Below, in pieces: positions 9,716 to 21,000 of a stretch of DNA of 64,000 bases; within the stretch, counting starts at the first letter, position 1, and each line of letters opens with the position of its first letter. A model generated the notes under the pieces. It had not been told where the DNA came from. It saw only the letters and a list, made by a program, of their open reading frames with translations, and did no database searches. The stretch spans positions 866,001-930,000 of the forward strand of contig OZ024876.1 in the NCBI GenBank assembly GCA_964017185.1, given 5' to 3'. A program made the translations under genes and the position numbers. This DNA comes from Rugalucina vietnamica (taxonomy: Eukaryota > Mollusca > Bivalvia > Lucinida > Lucinidae).

Positions 9716-10996
9716 GTGTGCAACCCCCTAGACCCAGCATGTCCTTTTGTCAGTTTATGCGTTGTTCACATTCACACATATTATCAAAGTGGCATTCTGT
9801 GTCTAAGGGGGGGACAGGGTTATGTTGTTATGGACAATTTTATAGATACCAGCTGTAGAATTGTAAGCATTCTTGGTCGTATTTCTTGTCAAACCGATGT
9901 CAAGGTGAGTATATTTTAGTTGTGTAGATGTATTAATAAATATACAGTACATGTTCAAAAGTAAATTTGCTTTCAATCTAGGTGTATTGTCCGAATGCTT
10001 GGAAATTTAAATTCCCAAACTAATGTTAAAATTGACATAAATACTGTCACTGATATTCCAAATATACAAGAACACGTTAATAATAAAGAGCTAGGCATTT
10101 TCGTCTTTGAAAATGACATATTCGTCAATTAGGGAAATGCGGCGTAGATCTCCTTCTGTAAACATTCGAAATAATAAATTGTAGAAAATCCATAGTTATT
10201 AAACATTTACTTGTATTTTCGCACTATTTGGACGTTGTCCATATTTTTTAATAAAATATGTTGAAATATAGAAAAATGCGTTTATAAGTGAAAAAAACAA
10301 CTTAAAAAAACAACATTAAAACCTTTATTCTGCTGCTTAACCTACCATACATCATTTCATAAAATCACCAAAAACATTAAGCAAGCACTATTAAGGAAGA
10401 AAGACTGACCATATCTCTTTAGTTACTGCTAAAAAGGAGTTAACACCATGATACTACGAAGCCTCAAACTGATAATGATCAAATTGTGGTCTACAATACA
10501 ACAAAATGCAGAAGTGTGTGGCAAAGCACCTGGACAGGAAAGAGAGCCAAGGCTACTGAGATTGACAGGTCCTCTGAATAACAATGAAGGTAGTCTTTGA
10601 GCTTGCCTATACTTTTACCGTAAATACTTTCAAAGAAACAATTGACATATAGAAGAAACTAGTATACGGAACTGAACTAGACCATTATCATCACCATTAT
10701 CATTGCAACCACATTCACAATCATCATTATCATCAACAAAATAATTTTCACAATAGAATTCAGTATTTATACCTATTTTATGAAGATTCCTTCTTAAAAA
10801 CTCAATACTTCCATTGACAGTGTTTATGGTAAGATTAAATACTACATTTACTGTTATGTTTTAAGGTCATGTCAATCATCTAACTTGGTATCTTTGATGT
10901 TTGAATTTTTAACAGGATATGCCACCTCCCAGTAAGACTGCTTTTGTTTTTTGCCACCTGGTTTGCCACACACTTCCGCATTCTGTAGTATGGTAA
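9716..10996 (+). CDS. Candidate internal and terminal exons of an unidentified cysteine-rich protein
   Basis: Exon 9716-9904 (189 nt) follows a strong acceptor: a T-rich tract, then TTTCTAG. It ends in AAG before the donor GTGAGT, and its 63 codons are open in phase 0. The peptide is rich in Cys (VCNPLDPACPFVSLCVVH near the start, SCQTDVK at the end). The next phase-compatible acceptor, TTTTTAACAG at 10915, opens exon 10916-10996, which encodes DMPPPSKTAFVFCHLVCH and a few more residues, then a TAA stop. No family is recognised and no upstream exon was placed. The first exon is well supported by its splice sites; joining it to the second is weaker. Nothing else of note is seen between them. 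Confidence 0.4.
10681..10741. repeat. Imperfect ATC/CAT microsatellite
   Basis: About 60 bp of interrupted ATC/CAT triplets lying in the intergenic or intronic AT-rich stretch. Confidence 0.7.
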
Positions 10997-11507
10997 TTAC
11001 TCGTTTGTTATTCTAAGTCGTATAGCTTCAGAATTACTCAAAACAAGACGTGCCCCGGGTAGTGAAACTTATGTTGCTATGGAGACCGTTTTAATGTGCG
11101 CTGCGCGAGATTTCTTCAAAACTATTTTGAACACGAAACAAGGAGATGGTGCTCCTTTATAATTATGCATCAAATATTGGATAAATGCCGAAATATAAAA
11201 TCAGTGGCAAGAGTCTACAAACTTAAATCCCAAACCTCGTAAGCCTTGTATCAGTGCATAAAGCTGATGTGTAATATTCAGATTTAAAATGTCAACCTGG
11301 TCGAGCGGCCAAAGCCCTGAGATGTGTTTACATCAATATTCCACCGCAGAGCAAGTAAGCGTATATGGAGAGTGGGAGGGTTTATCTACTGCAGGATCAT
11401 GGGAGCTGAATCAGCTGGTAGATTAATGTATACAGCATGTGTAGCAGACCATATTGTCCAGAGGTTAATCAAATAGGTGTTGATATTGAGCTGCTGTACA
11501 ATAACCC

Positions 11508-11537
11508 GCCCCCCCCCCACACACACACACACACACC
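11508..11537. repeat. Poly-C plus (AC)n microsatellite
   Basis: A run of C followed by about nine AC dinucleotides. The proline and histidine/threonine-rich frames over it are translations of the repeat. The remainder of 10997-11832 holds nothing that I can identify. Confidence 0.85.
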
Positions 11538-11832
11538 CTCAAAAAATACATGTGCACCAAATGAAAACCTTGAGTTTTCACTCTGCTATAAATGGCTTGC
11601 TAAGCTTTCTACAGCTGAACCGAAAAAGCTTGACACAATTGGAAGATTCCAAGCATTATGTATTGAAGTTCAGGTTATACTGAAGTTTGTTGATTGTGTC
11701 ACACTGCCTATGGGTTTCAGATATCAAGGACTCAATTAGCCCTTAAATTTTTTCCTCAATGATTGTTTCTATAGAATGTTCCACTTGTTTAGTAAAACAT
11801 GCCTTTGAGTAGGGTTCTTATATGCAGCAAAA

Positions 11833-12072
11833 TATGAGCCGTCTCGTGGGAAAACCAACAATGTGGTTTCCGAACAGGTCCGACACAAACCGGCCTGTAA
11901 ACGAACAGAAAAGAGCTAGAAGCGTGAAATTTCGGATTTAAGTAGAAGAGGAATTGTACTATCCGAGTAGCGAAAACAAAGGCGCTGATCAGCTTCGCGG
12001 TTACCGCGAAGCTGATCTGCGCCTTTGTTTTCGCCTATGCAGATTGTTGGTTTTCCCATGGGGCGGCTCATA
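11833..12072 (+). mobile_element. Family D hairpin MITE with TA-flanked TIRs
   Basis: The ends TGAGCCGTCTCGTGGGAAAA and the complement of TTTTCCCATGGGGCGGCTCA form about 28-bp TIRs bounded by TA on both sides, as in Tc1/mariner-type MITEs. The centre is a near-perfect palindrome: GGCGCTGATCAGCTTCGCGG then TTACCGCGAAGCTGATCTGC. A second copy in reverse orientation lies at 40929-41168 and a third is cut by the right window edge at 63842. Confidence 0.85.
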
Positions 12073-12119
12073 TATAGTTTTTACTTGATATGGAGCCTGT
12101 AATATTGTTTTATAAATAA

Positions 12120-12152
12120 TAAAAAGTTTTTTTGTTTGTTTTTTTTGTTGTT

Positions 12153-12190
<38 letters not shown>
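12120..12190. repeat. Poly-T tract
   Basis: A T-rich stretch containing a run of about 40 T. The lysine-rich minus-strand open frame over it is an artefact. Confidence 0.85.
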
Positions 12191-12586
12191 CACGAAAAGG
12201 ACATGCACAAAATTCTAAATGTTTAATAACTGATTGTGAAACATGCAGCCCCTCTTGTTGTTGGTATGTACCACTGAACTTTACATCACTTTCCCCCCAC
12301 CAAACCTGAGGTATGTTTCCAGAAAATGATCTTAATGCCATTAGGATTTCCATGGACAGAGAATAAACCATTTAATTTCCAGAGATTTAATTGTTGACAA
12401 TTCGCAACAATATAATCATATGATTATGGTACTTGCCATAATGAATGTTCATCTGTTTGGCTCTTTTATAACAACGTTTGTGCTGTTACCAACATATCCA
12501 CTTTCAGAAAGAAGTAAAAACATGTAAACAGTTTTCTAAAGAAAGCTATTAGAAAAGTATTTCATTGATAAAATTATAATCATAGT

Positions 12587-12775
12587 GGAGATGGAAACGT
12601 CAGGATTTTGAGACAATCCTGCACTTCCGGATACAAGTATGAGACTTTCAGAATATGTTCTTTTATCCTTTCTAATAAATATTTTCTCGTTAGCCATCTC
12701 AAATTTTTCCATTTTCAAGGTGGCTAACGCAATTTTCAAGATGGCCGTCAAAATCATTTGATTTTACGATTAATT
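12587..12775 (-). repeat. Dispersed repeat family E, copy 1
   Basis: This segment is the reverse of part of 17400-17605: both carry AGTGCAGGATT with TCCGGATACAAG, a CTAACGAGAAAAT stretch, and CAAGATGG/CCATCTTG words. About 65-75% similar by eye; class unknown. The flanks 12191-12586 and 12776-13189 hold nothing that I can identify. Confidence 0.6.
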
Positions 12776-13189
12776 GACAAACTATACTACTGGAATGTGT
12801 AAATGGGTGGATTTTATTGCACTACTGATTGTCATTGCTTAAACCATTGTTCTGGGACTCATCAACGTGTCCAACAATGCCATAAAACTGCTTTTGTGAA
12901 AATATAATACCGTAAATTGCCATAATTTAAGCATCACTCAACAAGTACACATTCATATGGATCATTACAGGCTCCTGTGTGAAAAGACACAAGATAAATA
13001 TGATTTAAGCATTACAAATATTTATTATCTACTCGACTGATCTTTCAAAGTTGAACAATTGATATTTTTTATTTTAATCATAGTAGTATAGGGGTATATT
13101 TAGCTACAGTCAACATGTACGGATGTTCAATATTGTTTTTCTTCTTTGTATTGAGTCAACATTTTTGCAGCATGCCTGCACTGAACTAA

Positions 13190-13335
13190 CGCTACGTGGT
13201 ATGATTCAGTTCTGTGGTGAGTAAATGTGTCTTGCTCAAGGACACAATACGACGTCCCCAGTGGTGACCAAACCCAGGATCTCTCGATGCAGTCAGTCCG
13301 ACGCTTTACCGCAAGGCTACCACTCTCCCCTGGTC
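13190..13335 (-). mobile_element. tRNA-derived SINE, family S2
   Basis: Read on the minus strand: a tRNA-like head (GAGTGGTAGCCTTGCGGTAA, then CGTCGGACTG), a degenerate B box GGGTTTGGTCACC, then TGTGTCCTTGAGCAAGACAC. The same head-to-tail order appears on the plus strand at 45108-45230 with a better B box. Confidence 0.6.
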
Positions 13336-14109
13336 ATAATTGTAGGAAAACATAATATTTAACATGAATTTATGTAAAGCACCTTTATTAAGCAGTCAAT
13401 ATTGACTCCCAAATACTGAGATGTTAGTCATACCATTAAAGATCGGCAGAGGAATGTTCGCCCCTTAATAGGTAATCCTGGGTCGACTGGACAACAGCGT
13501 AGAACAGTCACTTGTTAGTCACAGTTAAGCAGATAGCTGCACTGAGTGAGACTTAGTTTGTAGAGGTTATGGAAATAAAGTTGGTGCCGGCTGTACTTTC
13601 TCCTAGTGTAGAGGTCAAAGTGAGAAGAGCCATAAAGGAGAAGTTGGCTTTGTGTTAGACGGAATATTTCCATCGGTATTCCGTTAGACCTCTCCATACC
13701 GACGGAAATGACTTCTATTGAGTCCTTAGTCGAAAATGAAAAATCATCGAAGACTCCAAAGAAATTGAAAATTATGTTATGTTATATCTTTTCTGACTGA
13801 TAGGACTTAATTTATATATATTCCAGATGTAAAATGACAGAGACTCATAAAATACTTCGTGTTTTGTGTTGAAAAATATCGCATATGTCTATAAATAGAT
13901 AAGGGGAGACTACTGTAGAATGTGAGACAAAAAGTAGAAAATCGATTGCTTTTTGCAAATTTATTGAAATTCTGCAGGCTAACCAGATGTTTACTTAAAA
14001 TTTGTGCATTTTCTAACAAAACGTAACAAAAATTCTAACAATTATCACCAAATAAAGCAGCTGTAAGCTTCTTACGAAATCCATAATCTGTTCGACCATA
14101 GTTTAAAGG
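13336..14109. other. No recognisable gene or repeat
   Basis: Unique-looking AT-rich DNA upstream of the decayed LINE. It might include the degraded 5' end of that LINE, but no motif supports this. Confidence 0.4.
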
Positions 14110-16745
14110 CAACCTATGCTAAGCTGTCACGGAAGAGGAGCGAGGTCACGAAGTGTATCGGAGTGCAGGTTTGCCAGCTGATCTAGCTTTGTGTAAGCTG
14201 TCAGAATTGCCATAAGGCATCAATGACCACCTAATGACTTTGATACTTCCTCTGACGGGCGATAAATATGTCAATATTGTCCATCTCATACACCTACCAT
14301 GATCAGTCCAGATGAAGTGATATACAAGTGAACATCATGGGTGCATCTGCGATCCAAACACGGGCGTCTCATAAACTGTATGTCATAGTGTGGAGAAAAG
14401 ACAGGCAGGGTGTCAGAGTGGCAAATGTAATGTAGAGCAGGGTGCTGGATAGATTATAGACTGATGTCATCAAACACAAGCCTTACAGGCGACTTTTAAA
14501 CAAGAAACCACCATAGAGACTGGGTGTCTCGAAACTGAACCAAAATAGAATGGTACATTTGCATCCAACTGGGTGCAATCAATCTCAGTTTGGAAGGCAC
14601 AGAAGAAAACGGGAACATTCTTCAGCTATAGAACTTTTAGGACATCCATATCGAAAACTCAATTACTGGTTTGATGAGAATGGTTAAGATATTCGGAGGC
14701 TTCTAGAATCCTGAGGAACAGCACAAGCATTAAGATGATACTAGCTCCTTATTCAAGAAGACAAACCAGCAGCAATATTTGTCAGTCTATATCAAAAGTC
14801 AGAGACATGCAATACTCTTGAAAGCAAATAGAAGAAATTCAGTTTGTTTGCTTGATAAATACCAAACCGTCATAGATGAAAGACAATAAAATACTAATAA
14901 AGTACTAAATCGTCATCAGTGATCTCTTATAAATCGGCAACGATAGCCAGAAAAATACGCTTCAAATTAAAATCAAATATGCAAGGGTAGTTTAAAGGAG
15001 TCTCTAGCAGTTCAACAGACTCTCAGCTGGCAAATTTCCATGTTCAAATGCAAGTTCCGCTGCCGTCTGGGGGCTATCCATGACAGAGAGACTTTGAAAG
15101 AGCTGTTTCACCGTGGCTGCGTGGAGGAAGGAAGAATTCCCACAAGACATTCATCTTTACACACAGAAAGGAAATCCTGAAGTCTTTGACAGACAGAATT
15201 TATTCCGGAAAGTCAATGCTGATTCAGAGATGACAGGAAGACAATGATGATTTTCATATATTAAGTCAACTTCAACAACTTCATGAGAAATGTCAAGAAC
15301 AGAAAGCAGACCTATATGTGGCGCTTGTCAACTTCACCAAAAATTTAAACAAAGTTGTGAGAGACTTGCGAATATATGGGCTGTCAAAGTAAATCATGGT
15401 CAAATGGTCATCCTGTGGGAATGATGATATGCATGCACAGGACGATCGGGAAGTTCTATTAACCTTGTGATATGACAAATGAGGCCAAACAGGGTTGCGC
15501 TAGGGGACAACACCTTTGTGTATGATATCATTTGCGATACTCATTGAAGCCGTTTAAGTCTGTGATACTCATTTTCCAATCAGGAACGTTTATGATGGAA
15601 AATTATTCAACCAACGGAAGTTGAAAACCAAAACTAAGGTGCACATAGATGTGCTGGATTATATACTCTATGCAGATGACAAAGATAAGGGAAATGGCGA
15701 AGAATACCAGCTCATATGCATAAATGCATGGTGCAACAGATCCACATGGATTACCTGTGATAGCTATGACCTTACAATCAACAAAAAAGACAAATGTTGT
15801 GCTCCAATCGGCACCGGAAAGCTGTACAATAATCCGCTAATCACCACGGATGGACAAATACTTTTTTAAATTCAGTTTTACGTCCCTTTCAAGATTATTT
15901 CAGCTCATATGAGACGGGCCAATCAGTAGGTGGGCGAAAACGGGAGATTTCCGAGAAAAAACACCCGGCACATCCGCAAGCAGAAGTTGGCTAGTCTCAC
16001 ATGTGTTGCCAGCGCGGGGCTCGAACCCACACCAGACACAGATGACAAATACTGATTTGTTTAATACATCCATCTACCCGAGAAGCAGTTTCTCCACAAC
16101 AGTGCGTATTGATGACTAGAACAGCAAAAGCCAGTGTGGCATTTGGAAGAAGATGTGCAAATGTATAAGCGAAATGAAACAAAGGTCGATACCAAGCTGA
16201 ACGTCTACATGTCTCAGTCAACTCTCCTATATGCGTGGCATGACTATTATATCAACATCATCCAAAGAGATCACCATGTCTACTTGAGAAAACTTAAAAT
16301 CAAGCGTTAAAACAAGCTTACAGACACAGTGGTCTGGAGAAATCAAAGGACGCAAAAAATGCAAATGGTATTATAGTTTCACAGCTAAGATGCACCAACT
16401 TTATATAGGAATGCCTGATGAGCAACATCTAAATAAAGGTTTTCTACAGAGACTTATAGGATGGAACCCACTCTCAAGGCGAAAAAACGGAAATGCTACA
16501 AAGACACCCGTTAAGTCTCATTAAGAATTAAAGACACCGATAGAGTCTAGCGACCAGGCTTCATGAACCAATCAAGCTGGTGCTACTCATCCAACAGAAC
16601 AGCAGAACATTATGAAGAAAATAGAATCTGTGACGATGCAAGCATATAGATGAAATCCAGAATGAAAGAAAACTTTCTAATAGACTTCCTTAACTTTCAA
16701 GCGGGAGGTTAGAGCTTAAATTGTCCTATTCATCCACTATCAAAA
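14110..16745 (+). pseudogene. Decayed EN-RT LINE (non-LTR retrotransposon)
   Basis: Plus-strand frames, broken by many stops and shifts, keep short islands of one familiar LINE protein in the right order. There is an endonuclease piece (KLSELP, GINDHLMTLILPLTG near 14200-14260, then PTMISPDEV). It is followed by WFDENGKIFGG near 14670, RT motif-A surroundings (QEQKADLYVALVNFTKN near 15290-15350), a KTKVHIDVLDYILYADD-like motif C near 15620-15680, and a thumb/C-terminal piece near 16220-16640 (LLYA, LTDTV, EHYEENRICDDA). A Cys/His-like end lies near 16690-16740. In motif A the Asp position reads Asn. This is a heavily mutated, dead copy. I believe it belongs to a family whose intact copies are common in marine invertebrates; the clade name is uncertain. 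Confidence 0.7.
15863..16043 (-). mobile_element. tRNA-derived SINE family S1 with perfect 10-bp TSD
   Basis: A 181-bp insertion in the LINE relic, flanked by GACAAATACT at 15853-15862 and at 16044-16053. On the minus strand it has a B box (GTGGGTTCGAGCCCCGCGCT), a body with ACCTACTGATTGGCCCGTCT, the tail word GGGACGTAAAACTGAATTT and an A-rich end. The related plus-strand copy at 22930-23128 confirms the family. The LINE frame resumes at about 16060 with STVRIDD. Confidence 0.9.
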
Positions 16746-17268
16746 ATGTACAACTAAAGATTAAAAATGTGCACAGAATGTACATTGAAGATGAAAAGTA
16801 TTAGTTGTACATGCGCTTGTTGTTGTTTCTGTTGTCGTCGTTGGTGTGAACGAAAACTATTTGGAAGCATCAGTAGCCAGCTTAAGTTTATTGCAATCCT
16901 AAGTAGCACTTTTTGGCTGTACATAGTTCATTTCATGTTAAAATCGTTCATCATGATATTTTATAAGAAGAAGAAGAAGTAAACGAAGAAGAATTGTATT
17001 ATCAAAATGTGTAGAGCAAAGTGTATTTGCATTATAAACTTTCATATTTCCCAGTAAAGGTTAGAAACTTCACGATTCTTCTTAAAAGCCATTCTAATCA
17101 GTTTCAAATTTTGCCCCTCAGCAACCCCATAATTCAAATAGACCTTATTTCCAGTACCCATTAAAACTGAAACTATGTTATTCATGACTTGAGTAAAGGC
17201 AATAATGACAATTGAATTTAGGTTTTTTTCACTTAAGTATAAAAAGAGTTTTGTTGCAATACTGCTTT
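16746..17268. other. No gene seen; short GAA microsatellite at 16966-16990
   Basis: AT-rich sequence after the LINE. The (GAA)n at 16966-16990 could be a retroelement tail but no element body is recognised. Confidence 0.4.
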
Positions 17269-17620
17269 TTAGCTAAATTGCCTTACTTTTCCCCATTGTG
17301 GGCCCCTTCTAAAATCCCACAAAGGCAATATTGACTCAATTAAATATTTATTTTTTTGCAAATAATCCAGAAATATTATTTTAGCATTATTAAGTTTTTT
17401 CTCACTGACTAGAACACCATTTTCTGATTTAATATTTATTTTGGCAGCCATCTTGGAATTTCGAGCCGCCATCTTGAAAATTGGAGTAATTTTGATTGGC
17501 TAACGAGAAAATTTCAAATAGTTCATGCTTATAAACATATCTGCCAAGTTTCATGCTTGTATCCGGAAGTGCAGGATTCATGTCATTTCCATCTCCACTA
17601 TCAGAATATCTGTGTTATTT
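17269..17620 (+). repeat. Dispersed repeat family E, copy 2
   Basis: The right half (17440-17605) is the inverse of 12587-12775: CCGCCATCTTGAAAATTGGA, GGCTAACGAGAAAATTTCAA, GCTTGTATCCGGAAGTGCAG. The left half is not matched in copy 1, so its extent is uncertain. 17621-18007 shows nothing further. Confidence 0.5.
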
Positions 17621-18007
17621 ATATCAGCTATTGATACGCTTTACTTCCATGTGGTTTATAAATACGAAAAAAAGAACTATTTTGATGTTGGAATATGATG
17701 CAAAATTAGTCAATTCGAGCTAGGATAAAGTATTGTAATAGCAAGTTGTTATGGTTTGTGTTTAGGATAAAAGAAGCTGATGTATTTTTATAAAGCTGGA
17801 ATTTTATTACTACCAGTGCGGTACTACTGCTGTGCTTATTTCATATGTAGAATGGTAGATTAAATAACTTTTTCTACAAAAGTTCTTTTCTCATGCATTA
17901 TGAACAGAATATTATCCAAGCAGTTTAAACTGCAAGATTCTGTATGGCAAATGTTCCCGCCATATGTCAAGTAGTTATGACTGCTGTGTATGACTAATCA
18001 GCAGTAA

Positions 18008-21000
18008 GAAGGTACAATTAGGCAAAGGCAATCAGAAAAAGATTCCCACTCGAAAAACCGAGGTGGGAAAAACATAACAGTCAGGTACTTATACCATCAA
18101 AACATATCATAAGCTAAATGAGCAGCTATTTCCATAAGGTGGCCACGCAGTTACCTAAACTTAACTAAAAATATGAAAACATACATAAGGCACCAACAGC
18201 ACAAACATTTAAAACACCAAGACATAAAACAAAAAGAACCACCATAGAAGTATCGCCCTGAAACGACCAGTAGACTGCTGGCTGAAAAAGGTCCTGCTCC
18301 CCCCCCCCTAGGGAATTTTGCAGACATAGTCTATCTTAAAGAGCAGTATTTCTGATTCAAATGAGAGATGTTTGCACTTTGTACGCCGGGGCGTAACGGT
18401 GTAACAGCTATTTAAAAATAACAACTGTTACCTGCTTATTATATTTGCAGTATTCTTTGATTGGGAATGAATAATAGGTTGTTTTACCATAATTCTACCA
18501 TTTGTCTGCAAGATTCTTCAAGGAAAATATGTGGGATGCATAATTTTATCATGTTGACATATATGGGTCTCTATCTGTATAACGTATGTAACATATGTAA
18601 CAAAAATATGCGAATTTACATTTATAAACCAATAAGGTTTTCAGTAATAGTTTCTGTGGAGTACAAATCTGCAAACACCAATGTGCAAGGTAAGTATGTC
18701 ATGTTTGTATTATTTGCATTCAAATGAGAGATGTTTGCACTTTGTACGCCAGGGCGTAACGGTGTAACGGCCATTTAAAAATAAAAATAGCTTATTATAT
18801 TTGCTGTATTCTTTGATTGGGATTGAACAATAGGTTGTTTTACCATAATTCTACCATTTGTCTACAAGATTCTTCAAGGGCAATATGTGATAGATAATTT
18901 TATCAGGTTGACATAGATGGTTCTCAATTTGTGTAACGTATGTAACAAAAATATGTGAATTAACATTTATAAACAAATAAGGGTTTCTGTAATAGTTTCT
19001 GTGGATTTCAAAGCTGCAAACACCAATGTGCAAGGTTAGAATGACATGCTTGTGTTATTTTCATTTGCTAGATGTGCCTCAGTTGTAACGGTGTAACGCC
19101 AAGTTGTTTATATTTAGATTTCATGTAATGTTACAGTGCTACCAATACCGCATGGGGTTAATTTGGCCTACAAAACTGATCATATATACGTTATTACTTA
19201 TCGTAGACCACTGAACTTGATTTCATTTTAAAGCTTCTTCACTATAGTTGTTTCATCTTAAGGTAAATGATGCATATCATCTTATTTGCATATTTGTGAA
19301 TTTTAATTTAAACATTAAAATGGCCAAAAAATTATTAAAAACCCATAAAAAACGTCTTTCAGACCCAAGCTATCATCGTTGCACATAGTTTATACACCAG
19401 TGATACCATTTGACAATTTTACAGATGTTTTGGGTCTATTTGAAAATTATCTCATTTGCATATTTATCAATATTGATATTAAAAAAAGTTTGGAAAATCA
19501 CGGAAAAATAGCATTTATACTTACATATTACTAGTGTCTGGCATGTCAATAGGCCTAGAATGATAAAAGTGGTAGCAGCTTGATGCTTTGGGCTATGCAA
19601 TTTGTCTTCTAGTCTGATAAATGAATAAACTTATTTTAAGTTTAATGAATACCTCGTATTAATGAAATTTTTACAGACTGGAGAAGAATCACGAAAAATA
19701 AGAGGGTATACCTTACAAAATGGCTTGTGTCTAGGTTACTAATAGCACTACTGTGCTGAATCTGGTATCAAATGATTGCTATGACAATGAATTATAACAC
19801 TGTAACCTGATATATAAACCTTCTTATCTGATAAAGGTCACTATTATTAGAATTAAACTTCATAAATAAGAGAAAATAAGAGAAAAATGAAGAGATAAAC
19901 CAACAAAATCACTTATATCCCGGCTGCTCATTGCCTTAGAGAGTTTAATTGGTATCAGATATTTGCTTGGACAATGCACCATTTCCCAGAGCTCTTATAT
20001 ACAAATCATATCAGATTTACTTTCATGGGTATTCATAAAACGTTGATAAAAATGGTATATAGCAAACAATTAAGGGTGTCCAGCAACAGGGACGTGTGTA
20101 TCTTTGCTTTAGCCTCATATGTTTTGTGGTATGTATACATGAACATGACGATCGTTATATTTGGTGATAACATGATCATATATTTTGTGATAACATGACA
20201 ACAATTCATTATTGAAGTGACCAAATAGTAACATTTGATGCCATTTTGACTACTCAAGAGCTATTGATAGTGGAGATATAAGTGCTTTTGTTGGTATACC
20301 CCTTCGCGTATTTCTGAAGTTCTTGTTGCAATTCATGAAACGAACATTCATATGATTTATTTATAACATCATATGGTTAAAGAACATTGTCTTAGCAACC
20401 GGTCGATACCAATTTCAGCTGTCTAGGACTTCCAGTAGCCAATATTCATCTGGTATAATAGGCACCCCGCCTCAATTCTTCGGCGGTTAATCGCCAACAT
20501 CTTATTTATCCATTATATTTATTAATGCTCATCAAATGACATTTCATTAGAGAAGGATGATAGAAAATTGCCCTTGCCATTTTCAGCACATTCAGACTTT
20601 AGCTTGCTGAAAAACCATAATCATTTTGTAGGTATACCTGCTTTTTTGTTATGTATTTTCTCTAATTTCTAAAGTTTTCATTAATATTCATAAAACTGAA
20701 ATTCAGATGATGTATTTAGAGGACTGAGGGCATTAGTCCATTGCCGTCCCATTTATTTGATACCACTTTCAGCATTCTAGGTCTATTAACAGTTCAAGTA
20801 CAAACAATTTTGTAGTAATACCCTAATTTTTCTACATTTTTAAGAGATTTCTAAACATTTAAAAATAGTATTTATGCGGTCCAAAGACATGATTATCAGA
20901 ACTGAATTAGATTTCTAGTTTTGTTTTACACCAAAATTTAAATTATTCAGTGTTGACACTATTTTTGAAATAGCATCATATATATCTATTGTAAACCACG

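Noticed and set aside
18461..18727. 88-codon frame in the fold-back element
   Set aside because: It lies in the tandem subterminal repeat; the sister repeat at 18824-19080 does not conserve it.
20033..20257. Overlapping 74-codon frames on both strands in the fold-back core
   Set aside because: AT-rich mirrored region; neither frame is conserved in the neighbouring inverted block.
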